Shown: piece after piece, positions 52,173 through 61,066 of the stretch
Layout: each line of letters begins with the position of its first letter
Numbering within the stretch: position 1 is the first letter of the stretch
Assembly (NCBI RefSeq): GCF_000383875.1
Contig: NZ_KB912879.1
Span: 1-64,000, forward strand
Source: Caldibacillus debilis DSM 16016
GTDB lineage: Bacteria > Bacillota > Bacilli > Bacillales > Caldibacillaceae
Reading direction: 5' to 3'
Length of the DNA stretch: 64,000 nt
Made by a program: the position numbers and the translations under genes
The notes under the pieces: generated by a model
Told to the model about the DNA's origin: nothing
Database searches by the model: none
What the model saw: only the letters and a program-made list of their open reading frames with translations

Positions 52173-54581
52173 TCATATTTTTTTACAAACCATGGTTGTC
52201 AACAGAATCATGAACAAGATCAGCGCGCATGAATAGCTGGCCAAGATCCAGCCGATCGATATGTTGAGCAGGGGCAAAATCGCCAAGCTCATTGCCCCCG
52301 CCGCCGCCATTGACGCTCCCGCCCAGGCCGACACTTCTTTCCCAAAATGCCTGCGGATGGTATTTCTGGTCCATCCGATCGCATGATACATTTGAAATTC
52401 GGCTTTTCTTTCATTCAAAATGGCATTCATCGCTTCACTTACACTAAGGATCGTCAACAGCAGGGTTATTATGAGCGCGGATGCATGGAAAAAGGCCGCT
52501 GCATCCATTGTAAAGGCCCCTAAGCTTGTCCTTCTTGCTTCCAAAATTGAAGAGAATATGACGGCCGCCTGGATCACGATGAGAATGACGGAAAACGTCA
52601 GTACAAGCATAATGGGGATGATCAGCTTACGATAATAGAAAATGCTTGCCCATTTTTTATACGCGGTTCCTCCGGGAACAGGTTTACTGTTTCGGTTCAA
52701 CAAAATCCATGCGGATCCCAGCGAAATCAGCCAAAGAAAGAATGGGGCAAGATAAATCGATCGATTCGTGTTGAATGGAGAAATGAAAAGGATAAGGATA
52801 CCGATCATGAATGCAATCGTTAGGCATATTTGTTGTTCAAGCCTGTTCCGAAGCGAAATCTTATTTTTTTGCCAGCCTAACGTTAATAAAATCTTATTTT
52901 CTTCCGAAAGAGCGTTTCTTTCATAAAGAAGGCGCGATGAAAGATAGAGAAGCCCAAAAAGTGCAAGTAATACGGTCATGGTTAGGGTTACGGCATTCCA
53001 ACGCGATGTTAAGGATTGGGCAACCCCCAATGTGGTCCAAGGGGACGTTACCCTGCCGATCCCTTCTACATCCATTTCCAGTTTCTTAAAAGAAGAACCT
53101 GCGACGATGTCCACCTCATAGCCTTTCTTCAGTAAATCTGTTGCCACTTTTTCAATTTTCTTCTGTGCTTCCTGATCGTATGACTGAATGCCGGCTACGC
53201 GAATCCGAATCGCATCAATCGGTTTCTCCCCTTTAATGATTCGGGCCGCCTCCAATGTTGTTACACCTGCGGCAGGCGCAGCAATGAAACTGCCCGGGGA
53301 GATCGTCGGTGTCAACGTGGTGCCATCCATCGTTTTAACCTCTTCGGTGGAATAAATCCCAAGCGGACTCGATGTTAATTCATCCTTTTTCGAAAGAGGG
53401 GTAAAGGTACCCATTTGCCAGAGCATAAAAGGGGCGTCAAAATCTTCCAGAAAGCTCTTCCCTTGTTGTTTCACTTCTTTATATAAAGGCGGTTGTTCAT
53501 CTTTTACTTTTGCTACTCTGATCAGGTCATCACCAATGTCATATTGTATTTTTGAAGCAGTATAATAGATTGCCGTATCATTCGCCAACGGCCCTCCTTC
53601 TCCCTTAACCACCTGAAAATCATTGGTCAATTCGACATAGGTCCCGTCAAATGGGCCTTGAAAGGAACTCAAATCAATGTCGTATTGCTTCCGGGATAAA
53701 GCCGGTTCTTCATTGAGTGCTTCCAACAAATCCTGTTCCAATTCCGGATCGACGGCAAAGATCGGTTCATCGGGTTTGACCCCGAACCGCTTTTTATATT
53801 CGGATAAGGAGATATCCAGTTCTTCAACCGTTAAGGACAGATAGAGGGGAATGTTCAGATCGCTTCTCTTCAAAACGGGAATGACGGGAACATTTCCTCT
53901 TCCTTCCAATAAACCTTGAATGATCATATATTCTTGGCTGCCTGTTTCAATTTTTCGATTCAAACCGGAAAAATCGATTCCCGTCAGCTTTCCTTCGCTT
54001 TCGGCATCAATGGCCACCAATAAATAATAATTTTGCGGCATCCGGATTCCCATAAAGCCTACCGTACTGTTCCTGGGCGCATAATACTCCACATATTCCA
54101 TCGGTTTTCCCTCAAAATAAGTGACGACATTCGGCTCGCCGATCGGGTATTTATTTAATCCGTCCGATGTAAAGAAGCGCCAAGTAAATCTTGCCGGATG
54201 TTCCAAAAGGGGCAGCCCGACGGAGGTCCGATTTCCCGCAAAGTATCCCAACGAAGCGACAGGAGCCGCGATTTCAATATCCTTGTGTTTTTTTATTTCT
54301 TCCCATTCCGCAATGGAAATTCCGCCGGATCCGTCACCAATATAATTTTCCTCCACGACCCCCAGTTTCTTTTCAATGGGTGTCCTTGCTCCGGCCGGAC
54401 GGACCAAAATATCGTATGAACCTCTCCCGTATTGAGAAATCGTTTCTTCGACGGTTAATTTGGATTCCTTGGCAAAATACAAACCGAGGGGAACAATGGT
54501 GAAGATGCCGGCCATCGCCAGTATGGCCGCCACGGAATGCATTTTTCGATTGAATATCCGTTTCCAAGCCATTTTGATCAT
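52173..54581 (-). CDS. FtsX-type ABC exporter permease, 802 residues
   Basis: The protein has one N-terminal membrane helix (SVAAILAMAGIFTIVPLGLYF, about 16-36), a very large extracytosolic domain (about 40-525), then membrane helices at about 530-550, 585-605, 610-630 and 665-685, and an FtsX domain at the C terminus with LNERKAEFQMYHAIGWTRNTIRRHFGKE. This is the layout of MacB/LolE-like exporters or of two-repeat FtsX permeases. It follows the ATPase gene by six bases and must work with it. DNA is visibly AT-richer than the flanking genes, a possible sign of transfer. The substrate may be a peptide or lipoprotein. Confidence 0.85.
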   Translation of the reverse strand: MIKMAWKRIFNRKMHSVAAILAMAGIFTIVPLGLYFAKESKLTVEETISQYGRGSYDILVRPAGARTPIEKKLGVVEENYIGDGSGGISIAEWEEIKKHKDIEIAAPVASLGYFAGNRTSVGLPLLEHPARFTWRFFTSDGLNKYPIGEPNVVTYFEGKPMEYVEYYAPRNSTVGFMGIRMPQNYYLLVAIDAESEGKLTGIDFSGLNRKIETGSQEYMIIQGLLEGRGNVPVIPVLKRSDLNIPLYLSLTVEELDISLSEYKKRFGVKPDEPIFAVDPELEQDLLEALNEEPALSRKQYDIDLSSFQGPFDGTYVELTNDFQVVKGEGGPLANDTAIYYTASKIQYDIGDDLIRVAKVKDEQPPLYKEVKQQGKSFLEDFDAPFMLWQMGTFTPLSKKDELTSSPLGIYSTEEVKTMDGTTLTPTISPGSFIAAPAAGVTTLEAARIIKGEKPIDAIRIRVAGIQSYDQEAQKKIEKVATDLLKKGYEVDIVAGSSFKKLEMDVEGIGRVTSPWTTLGVAQSLTSRWNAVTLTMTVLLALFGLLYLSSRLLYERNALSEENKILLTLGWQKNKISLRNRLEQQICLTIAFMIGILILFISPFNTNRSIYLAPFFLWLISLGSAWILLNRNSKPVPGGTAYKKWASIFYYRKLIIPIMLVLTFSVILIVIQAAVIFSSILEARRTSLGAFTMDAAAFFHASALIITLLLTILSVSEAMNAILNERKAEFQMYHAIGWTRNTIRRHFGKEVSAWAGASMAAAGAMSLAILPLLNISIGWILASYSCALILFMILLTTMVCKKI

Positions 54582-54587
54582 TTTTTA

Positions 54588-55256
54588 TCATCCTACTTCC
54601 ATTAATGTACCCTCTCTGAGCTGATAGGTGACATCCCCGAGATTTGCCACTTCTTGATCATGGGTAACGACAATAATGGTTTGTCCGCGCTGTTTGACCT
54701 TCCGCAATAAATCCGTCATTTGATTGCGACTTTCGATATTCAAATTTCCGGTCGGTTCATCGCATAAAAGAAGATCCGGGCCGGCGATCAATGATCTTGC
54801 GATGGCCACCCGTTGTTTTTCTCCGCCGGACAAACCGGCAGGGAGCCGATGGAATAAATGCTCGTCGATGCCCACCTCCGATAAAAGCCGTTCCGCCCTG
54901 GCTTTCAGCTTCTTGTTGTCTTCATCATAGATCAAAGGGAGCATGACATTATCGATCACCGAATAATGGGGAAGCAGTTTAAAGTCTTGAAAAATAAATC
55001 CGATATGTTTCCTTCGAAAATCGCACAATTGCTTTTCATTCAAGTTCAACAGCTCGACATCGTTGATCGTTACCGTTCCCGTTTCCGGCCGGATGATCCC
55101 GGCCAAACAATTTAAAAGGGTCGTTTTCCCGGCACCGGAAGGGCCCATGATGGTGACCCAGCTGCCCTTCGGAATATGAAGATGGATATCTTTTAATATC
55201 GTTTTTGCATACTTCCCATCATGAAAAGATTTGCTCAGATTTTTTGCCTGCAACAT
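54588..55256 (-). CDS. ABC transporter ATPase (MacB/LolD type)
   Basis: The 222-residue ATPase has Walker A GPSGAGKTT, Q-loop FIFQDFKLLPHYS, signature LSGGEKQRVAIARSL, Walker B LLLCDEPTGNLN and switch His in IIVVTHDQEVA. These are hallmark sequences of the MacB/LolD/FtsE class that partners with FtsX-type permeases. I use the ATG with AGGGAAAG before it (55256); an earlier ATG (55301) is possible. Confidence 0.93.
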   Translation of the reverse strand: MLQAKNLSKSFHDGKYAKTILKDIHLHIPKGSWVTIMGPSGAGKTTLLNCLAGIIRPETGTVTINDVELLNLNEKQLCDFRRKHIGFIFQDFKLLPHYSVIDNVMLPLIYDEDNKKLKARAERLLSEVGIDEHLFHRLPAGLSGGEKQRVAIARSLIAGPDLLLCDEPTGNLNIESRNQMTDLLRKVKQRGQTIIVVTHDQEVANLGDVTYQLREGTLMEVG

Positions 55257-55658
55257 GATTCTTTCCCTGCCTTCATCGGTGAATCTGTTTCGGTACATCA
55301 TTTTAGGTATATAATAATATATTTCAAATTGTTAGTCATTTTTTAACTATGTAAATATTTGTTTCAAAAAAACATATTAAGATTCGCTGCGCAGATCACG
55401 GCCTGTGCCGCCAATCTTAATGTTTCTTCTATCTTTGCATGGTTGCCAAAGGATTCTGCTTTCTCTTATCTCCTCATGTCCGCCCTTTTCCTTTGAGCGG
55501 GGGCGGCTTGCCGCCCGCTGTTTCAAACGGCGACAGCACTTCCACGGTCATTTTTGCGGGCCCCGTCAAACGTTGCGGATCATTAAGTTTGGGAGCAATC
55601 GCGTTGATTAAACGGCATTACTTTTGTCCTAGGACAGGATGGCGGCCCATTCAAAAAA

Positions 55659-55688
55659 AATGGGCGAATATGCCCATTCCATTTTTTC
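55659..55688. terminator. T-tailed hairpin without an assigned gene
   Basis: AATGGGC and GCCCATT enclose a six-base loop; CCATTTTTTCC follows on the forward strand and eight T on the reverse strand. There is no recognised gene that should end here on either strand, so it may mark an unannotated transcript. Confidence 0.6.
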
Positions 55689-55966
55689 CTCTTTTTGGTA
55701 TGATAATGGGAACATTTAAAAATATTCAGCAAAACCTCCTTTGAGCCCCGTAATTTATCAATTCCTTACACCTTTGCGATCAACTCTACACCCCCCGTAT
55801 TTCTCACAGCATGTCTATTCCTGCAGGATCGATGAACTGCTTCCACTCACAAGGTGCGACTTTTTTGCAACAAAACTTTTATTCAATGAAGAAGTGTTAT
55901 GCCCCAACGAAAGCATGGATTTTATTAAAAAATGCCTATAAATATTTCCCCCGCATATCAGGGGGA

Positions 55967-55998
55967 TGCCGATCCTATATCACGCGATATTGTCGGCA
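55967..55998 (+). other. nested hairpin in the leader of the YiiX-like gene
   Basis: TGCCGA...TCGGCA encloses ATATC...GATAT, giving a long imperfect stem, preceded directly by CCCCC-8-GGGGG (55948-55965). It lies about 135 bases upstream of the start codon. It lacks a T-run, so it is not an intrinsic terminator. Confidence 0.5.
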
Positions 55999-56131
55999 TT
56001 ACCGGACGCGGATAAGACGATTTTCATCCGGGTGCTTCCCGACTGAATCATTTTTATTTCATTTTACGAATAAAATGGTAAAAGCGGGGCTCGAGCTGAA
56101 CTTGGCATATCCAAAAAAAGGAGGCGTCTTC

Positions 56132-56800
56132 TTGAAAAAAGGTTCATTCATTTTTTTCTTATCCCTGATCCTGTTTGCGTCGTTCACAACCCCTTCTTTC
56201 GCCAGCGGCGGGGAAGCGGCGGATATCCCTTCCGCAGAACAGCAGATCAAGGATTTTGAAAAGCTTGAAGAAGGTTTAAAAAGCGGAAAAATTAAAATCC
56301 ATTCCGATAAAAAAGCGGGAGATTCGCTTTCCGTATCGGCTGCGAATCAAGCCGTTCCCCAAGGAACAACGGGGACCTACCCGACCAGAAAGGGGACGAT
56401 TTTGGTGACCGACGGGCTTCGGGTAGACAGCCTTGTCGGGCATGCGGGCATCGTATTGGGCTCGGGGAAAACGATCGAATCCTTTCCAGAGGGGGGAGTC
56501 CAATACAAGTATGACAATTGGACCGACAGATATAAAAAAGTGTGGGGGATTACGACTTACGGCACCACCGCTTCTGAGGATGCCGCCGCAGCGGACTGGG
56601 CCGTCGAACAAAAAGGAGATCCCTATAATTGGAATTTCTTTGATATCGAAAACACGGCAAAATTTTACTGTTCCCAATTGGTTTATAAGGCTGTAAAAAC
56701 CAAAACCGGGGTAAATCTGAATTGGCTCGGCGGAATCGTTACGCCGGCAGATTTGGTCAACGATGAAGATTCATACGTCATCTATACATTCACAAAATAA
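56132..56800 (+). CDS. secreted YiiX/YebB-like permuted papain-fold protein
   Basis: The gene begins at a TTG seven bases after AAAGGAGG. The 222-residue product has a signal peptide (KKGSFIFFLSLILFASFTTPSFA, cut near residue 25), a charged linker, and a domain with H104 in LVGHAGIVLGSG and C180 in AKFYCSQLVYKA. This His-before-Cys order is typical of circularly permuted NlpC/P60 (YiiX/YebB, DUF830) proteins, which are amidases or peptidases acting on the envelope or on lipids. GAGGAG is not adjacent to other genes in operon distance; the next gene starts 189 bases later. Confidence 0.85.
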   Translation: MKKGSFIFFLSLILFASFTTPSFASGGEAADIPSAEQQIKDFEKLEEGLKSGKIKIHSDKKAGDSLSVSAANQAVPQGTTGTYPTRKGTILVTDGLRVDSLVGHAGIVLGSGKTIESFPEGGVQYKYDNWTDRYKKVWGITTYGTTASEDAAAADWAVEQKGDPYNWNFFDIENTAKFYCSQLVYKAVKTKTGVNLNWLGGIVTPADLVNDEDSYVIYTFTK

Positions 56801-56988
56801 TACCCATGGATAGAAAGAAATTTTAACAATATGTTAAGTTCAGCTCATTTTTTTTATTTTGATACCAAATCATGAAGAAATCCCTCTCGATCCGTTTCTC
56901 CAACACGATCGATCCCTTGATTTCCATTTTTCTTTCATTCCCGTTCATGAAAGGACGGTTTCCAAAAATCCCTGGAGGATCTGCAAAA

Positions 56989-58071
56989 ATGAAGAACTTA
57001 AACGTTGCGATAAAGCCGCTTTTCCTCGCCGTTATGTTCGCCGGATTCGTCCTGGCCGGAGGCTGCGATCAAAAATCGACCCGCGCTCCCGTGGAAAAAT
57101 ACAAGTATGCGGTGATCTTATCGATGCAGCAGGGGGGAAGCCTGCTGCAATTATATGATGCCGACGGAAACTTTTTAGACAGCAAAAGACTGAAGGCAAG
57201 CGGCGTGGACGAGAACGGCTCCGCCTATTTGAACGGCCCGCAATATGAAAATGGCAAATGGTACATTGGCGTAGCCTCCGATGCAAAAAGCCAGGATTTC
57301 GTGCTGGAGCTGGATCCGGAAACGCTAAACGTCAAGGACGTGCCGGCAAATGTGGGAAACCGGTACCAATATACGGGCTACGCCGTGGATGGGGACCACT
57401 TGTATGCATTCTACTCAACCCCCGACCGGGGAGCACATATCATCAAATCCAGCCTTTCCAGCGGTAAAATGGCCAAACAAACCGAAATCAGGCACAACAT
57501 TTTATATCATATCATCCCGAATCACGGATCCCTCATCTTCCTCTCCGATTCGGACGATCCGCAAGATCCGGGAATGTACCTTCGGATCGTTGACGGAGAT
57601 TCTTTGAAAATAGAAAAGGAGTTTAAAAATCCGGATTACTTGTTTCCAAGGGATGTACTGCTCATCCATGACAAGCTGTACATGGTCCCGCTCCTGGACG
57701 CATCGGAAAGGGAGACGAATCAATTGTTAATCTTCGATCTGAAGAACGAAAACTGGGAAACCGTCCGCTTGCCGTTCCAAAATGCGAGATATTTGAGATT
57801 GACCGATCATAAACTATATATTTTCGAAGAGAATACGGATGCCGATCACCATACGATGGCAATCATGAACCTGAAAACCAATGAAATCGAAGATACGGTA
57901 ACGTTTGATTACGAGGCAAAAGAAGTCTTGATCGATAAGGATACAATGGTTTCCGGAAGCGATGGAAAGGTATACATTTATGATTTAAAAACGCGGAAAT
58001 TGAAAAAGGCATTTGCCATTAAAAACGCGGACGATTGGATGTTTGGCAGTCTGTTGGTAAGGCCTGAGTGA
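56989..58071 (+). CDS. lipoprotein with a beta-propeller-like body
   Basis: The 360-residue protein has a lipoprotein signal ending in LAGGC (Cys26 lipidated). The body consists of repeated beta-strand pairs separated by about 40-45 residues, with patterns such as KYAVILSMQQGGSLLQLYDADGN, QDFVLELDPETLNVKDV, GMYLRIVDGDSLKIEKE, NQLLIFDLKNENWETV and GKVYIYDLKTRKLKKAF, resembling a WD40/YVTN-type propeller of about seven blades. I do not recognise the family. It is anchored outside the membrane. The start ATG is ten bases after GGAGG. The gene ends in a terminator, and may form a unit with the secreted protein upstream. Confidence 0.75.
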   Translation: MKNLNVAIKPLFLAVMFAGFVLAGGCDQKSTRAPVEKYKYAVILSMQQGGSLLQLYDADGNFLDSKRLKASGVDENGSAYLNGPQYENGKWYIGVASDAKSQDFVLELDPETLNVKDVPANVGNRYQYTGYAVDGDHLYAFYSTPDRGAHIIKSSLSSGKMAKQTEIRHNILYHIIPNHGSLIFLSDSDDPQDPGMYLRIVDGDSLKIEKEFKNPDYLFPRDVLLIHDKLYMVPLLDASERETNQLLIFDLKNENWETVRLPFQNARYLRLTDHKLYIFEENTDADHHTMAIMNLKTNEIEDTVTFDYEAKEVLIDKDTMVSGSDGKVYIYDLKTRKLKKAFAIKNADDWMFGSLLVRPE

Positions 58072-58235
58072 ACGCCTTCGGATCCGAGCGCCAAGATCTT
58101 TACATATCAAGGCTCCGGTCCACCGGGTTCGACGTTTTCCTCTCGCTGTCAAGGGACAAATCCCGGCCGTTTCAACCATTCCCGGGACCGGCAAAGGGGA
58201 TGCGCGGATGCGTGGCGCCAAACGCCGGCCTTTCA

Positions 58236-58269
58236 AAGCTCCTTCCCCTGATGGGGAAAGGGCTTTTTT
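58236..58269 (+). terminator. terminator downstream of the lipoprotein gene
   Basis: AAAGCTCCTTCCCC pairs with GGGGAAAGGGCTTT across a three-base loop and is followed by TTT, about 165 bases after the stop codon. Confidence 0.65.
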
Positions 58270-58711
58270 CATGCCGGAAAGGCCGCCCGATCGGGCAGCC
58301 TTTCCAAAAGCTCCTTCTGGATCACCGGGTGCCGACCGCCGCTGAAAATATCCGGACAGCTTTTGGCGATCGCGGGCAAACCCCGTCGCTTCGAAAATCC
58401 CCTTCGCCTTGCCTTTCATTAAATCGGTACAAAACCCGCAAAAGCTTCTGGCAGGGCGGGCCGCCCAAAAACGACCGGCTATAAGACCGTTCCGGGCATC
58501 ACGCCCGTGCCGGGGATAGATTGCGCGCGTGCGGCTGTCAGTTTCTTTCCGGGAATATTACCCGTGCCGGGACTTTACGGGTGGCGCTGCGGGAAATGCC
58601 GGCATCCGGCCATGCGCGCGAATGGATCTGCCGGAGTTATGGCAAAACGACGGTTTCCTGTTGATTTCGAGCGATCAACATCCGGACACGGCCGGATTTG
58701 TAAAAATGGCA
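58270..58711. other. gap between the lipoprotein gene and the GntR/ABC operon
   Basis: The genes on both sides converge. No gene is supported. It contains a two-copy repeat (58492-58573). No terminator for the reverse-strand operon was recognised. Confidence 0.45.
58492..58573. repeat. two 25-bp direct repeats, period 57 bp
   Basis: CCGGGCATCACGCCCGTGCC begins at 58492 and CCGGGAATATTACCCGTGCC at 58549; both continue with GGG and A. Each copy is itself an imperfect inverted repeat (CCGGG near one end, CCCG in the middle). Confidence 0.6.
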
Positions 58712-59437
58712 TCAATCCCCGATCAGCTCGACATTCATATTGCTTTCGTTGATGACCGACACATCCTTCGGGATCCGCAAATAGATGAGATGATAAGGGA
58801 ATGCCGAACCCTCGAAAGAACCATCATCGCCGTTCTGCTCATTTTTTCTTCCCAAAAATTGTTTCGTCACATCGTCCATATCAAAAAAGGCGTAGTGAAC
58901 GTGCAATTTTTGCGGTCGGATGATGAATTGATCCTCGTCCCATTTCAACTGGGGCGGACGGAGCGGGATCACCGTCGTAAATCCGTTCAGTTTTACTTCG
59001 GCGGCATTTTTATAAAGCACGCCTTCGATTTTTCCGTCATTTGTCTTTTTTCGCTCGATAACAATCGAAAAATGCCAATCAAGATCCTCTCGATCATTTT
59101 TAATATATAATGCTTTAAACGGATATTGCTTTTCCCACCTTTTCTCGACCAACGAAGCGTCGGCTTCCTCCCCTTTCCCCGCCCGGACCGTCTCATACAG
59201 CTCGTCGTATTTTTTCAGCGGATCTTTTTCGACGACGGTCTCGATTTCCGTAAACCTTTCCTCCGGGATCAGGGCATACGCCACATGAACAATGCATAAC
59301 AGGGCGATATAGCCGGCCAAAAAATAGTACACTTTTTTCCAGGGAAATATCGATCGTTTCGCCTTTGCAAAAAGAGTGGTCAAAAGGTAAATGAGGAAGA
59401 CGAAAATCAAGATACTGATCAATGTGAAAGCGATCAT
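58712..59437 (-). CDS. membrane-anchored protein of unknown family
   Basis: The 241-residue protein has two membrane helices (about 2-23 and 36-56). A hydrophilic domain of about 180 residues contains YELYETVRAGKGEEAD, then a beta-rich part with IVIERKKTNDGKIEGVLYKNAAEVKLNGFTTVIPLRPPQLKWDEDQFII and a C-terminal DVSVINESNMNVELIGD. I do not recognise the family. Its start overlaps the permease stop by four bases (ATGA) with GGAGGTGAAATC before it, so it is the fourth gene of the GntR/ABC operon and probably an accessory subunit. Confidence 0.75.
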   Translation of the reverse strand: MIAFTLISILIFVFLIYLLTTLFAKAKRSIFPWKKVYYFLAGYIALLCIVHVAYALIPEERFTEIETVVEKDPLKKYDELYETVRAGKGEEADASLVEKRWEKQYPFKALYIKNDREDLDWHFSIVIERKKTNDGKIEGVLYKNAAEVKLNGFTTVIPLRPPQLKWDEDQFIIRPQKLHVHYAFFDMDDVTKQFLGRKNEQNGDDGSFEGSAFPYHLIYLRIPKDVSVINESNMNVELIGD

Positions 59438-60183
59438 GATTTCACCTCCATCCTGTTGGAGATCAGGATCGAAAGCAGGAACAGGAGCATGATGGTAAAC
59501 AACATTTTGATCGAAAAAATCATAAAGGATGATTCATGGGTGTAAAAATGAATGCATTTCTGGAAAAATTGCCCGATCTTGCTCGTTCCATTGGAATACA
59601 TGAATCCCAACCACAGGGCGGGCAAAATGGCGATAAACCGTTTATTGAGCTGCACGGCCATTCCGGTCAAATAACCGAAGCCGCATACCAGCAATAAATA
59701 AAGAACCATTGCCAATGCCCCGATGAATAACGAAGAAGCATCGGCGGCCGAGTCCGCGGGGGCCACAATCCGGCCGTCCGTAAAAAAAGCAACGATTACC
59801 TTTACACAAATCCCCGATAAATATATGCACAAACCGCCGATCAGACTGATGGTCGCCAAAAAGAGCATGTTCGACAGATGGCTCGTCACCCGATTCGTAA
59901 CAAAGACAAAATCATCATAACGATAGGCTTTTGTCGTGATGAGGACCGCGGAAATAAATGCCCATATCATCGTAAAGAGAAAAACCATATTGGCGGAATA
60001 ATGCGAATAGTCGATTTCCAGATAATTATCATGGGAAACGGATCCGCCCGCCGGACCGACGGAAAAGAAGATGCCCAACAATTGAAGGAAAATCAGTGAA
60101 CTGAAAACTTGCGAATAAGATTTCATTTTAAAAAAATATTGCTTTTTGACAAGTTCAGACGGTTTCACTTCGACGAAAGACAT
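59434..60183 (-). CDS. ABC transporter permease subunit (six to seven TM)
   Basis: The 249-residue protein has hydrophobic helices at about 25-43, 65-85, 105-128, 145-175, 185-200 and 220-242. ITTKAYRYDDFVFVTNRVTSHLSNMLFLATISLIGG is the cytosolic loop plus helix where ABC-2 permeases contact the ATPase. It has no closer family assignment that I can make. Two adjacent ATG codons lie five and eight bases after AAAGGAGG; I use the second. The gene overlaps the ATPase gene by 29 bases. Confidence 0.8.
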   Translation of the reverse strand: MSFVEVKPSELVKKQYFFKMKSYSQVFSSLIFLQLLGIFFSVGPAGGSVSHDNYLEIDYSHYSANMVFLFTMIWAFISAVLITTKAYRYDDFVFVTNRVTSHLSNMLFLATISLIGGLCIYLSGICVKVIVAFFTDGRIVAPADSAADASSLFIGALAMVLYLLLVCGFGYLTGMAVQLNKRFIAILPALWLGFMYSNGTSKIGQFFQKCIHFYTHESSFMIFSIKMLFTIMLLFLLSILISNRMEVKS

Positions 60184-61066
60184 CATCAATGCCTCCTTTG
60201 CGCTTCTTGGTCAAATACACGCACGTATCGCTCGACGACACCGGCGAAACCTCCACGCCCCAGCTCATCATCCGCGCCAGCTCATCTTCCGGGAAATCAT
60301 TTCGAACAACGGTATAGACAAGGTCAAATCCCAATTCCTGCTCATGCAAAATTTCACGGTTTTTTACGCATCTTTCGATGGTTTCCCGCTTTCCTTTCAA
60401 TCCGATCGCCCATTTTTTCAGGTCATCGGCGGATATGTGCAAAAGGGCCTTCCCGTCGTCGATCAACAGCACATTTTCCAGCAAATCTTCGATTTCTTGC
60501 AAATGATGGCTCGAAAGAAGAATCGTCCGCGGATGGGCGAGATAATCCTTTAACAACGCCCGGTAAAAATCCTTTCTGATCGCCGCATCCATCCCCGACG
60601 TCGGCTCGTCAAAGATCGTTAAGGGGGAGCGCGAAGCGAGCCCCAAAATCATGTGGAACGTGCTTTTCATCCCCTTCGAAAGATTCCGGTGATATTGGTC
60701 CGGCCGGAGGGAAAAATAGTCAAGAAGGCCCTTGGCCAAATGATGATTCCAATTTTTATAAAAGGATCCGGCCGTTTCTAAAATTTCATTTAATGTCAAT
60801 GAATCCGGGAGGCTGATTTGGTCATCGATGAAGATGGAGTTGGCCGAGACGAAAAGATTGTTGAACGGCCGCCGGGAAAAAACTTGAATTTGGCCGGAAG
60901 TCTCCCGCAAATACCCGGCAATGATTTTCAGCAGCGTCGTTTTTCCGGCTCCGTTTCTGCCGACAACACCCGTAATCGTATTTTCTTCAATGGAAAAGGT
61001 CATGTTTTTTAAGATTTTTGTCCGCCCGTAGGATTTGACCAAATCCCGCGCATCCACCACGATCAT
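60155..61066 (-). CDS. ABC transporter ATPase (YtrB type)
   Basis: The 303-residue ATPase has Walker A GRNGAGKTT, signature NLSKGMKSTFHMILGL, Walker B LTIFDEPTSGMD and a switch His in LLSSHHLQEIEDL. A C-terminal extension of about 90 residues follows, including VYTVVRNDFPEDELARMMSWGVEVSPVSSSDTCVYLTKKR. The signature differs from LSGGQ as in other YtrB-like proteins. Its start codon overlaps the regulator's stop. Confidence 0.92.
   Translation of the reverse strand: MIVVDARDLVKSYGRTKILKNMTFSIEENTITGVVGRNGAGKTTLLKIIAGYLRETSGQIQVFSRRPFNNLFVSANSIFIDDQISLPDSLTLNEILETAGSFYKNWNHHLAKGLLDYFSLRPDQYHRNLSKGMKSTFHMILGLASRSPLTIFDEPTSGMDAAIRKDFYRALLKDYLAHPRTILLSSHHLQEIEDLLENVLLIDDGKALLHISADDLKKWAIGLKGKRETIERCVKNREILHEQELGFDLVYTVVRNDFPEDELARMMSWGVEVSPVSSSDTCVYLTKKRKGGIDDVFRRSETV

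Larger units (their letters stand above)
55257..56131. other. 875-bp divergent region with hairpins and no clear gene
   Basis: The region separates the ABC exporter from the YiiX-like gene. It holds an AT-rich part (55302-55385, likely promoter of the exporter), a strong GC hairpin (about 55494-55519), a 12-bp palindrome TGTCCTAGGACA, a T-tailed hairpin at 55659-55688 and a nested hairpin at 55967-55998. The open frames of 66-100 codons are not protein-like. It may be a remnant of lost genes or of a mobile element. Confidence 0.5.

Noticed and set aside
52024-52176. 51-codon N-terminal extension of the second GNAT protein
   Set aside because: No start signal precedes it, while the TTG at 52023 has GGGGG at about ten bases and gives the normal family N terminus.
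55743-56092. 8-bp inverted repeat GAGCCCCG...CGGGGCTC around 350 bases of AT-richer DNA, a possible small mobile element
   Set aside because: The ends are too short, no target-site duplication was seen, and no transposase-like frame lies between them.
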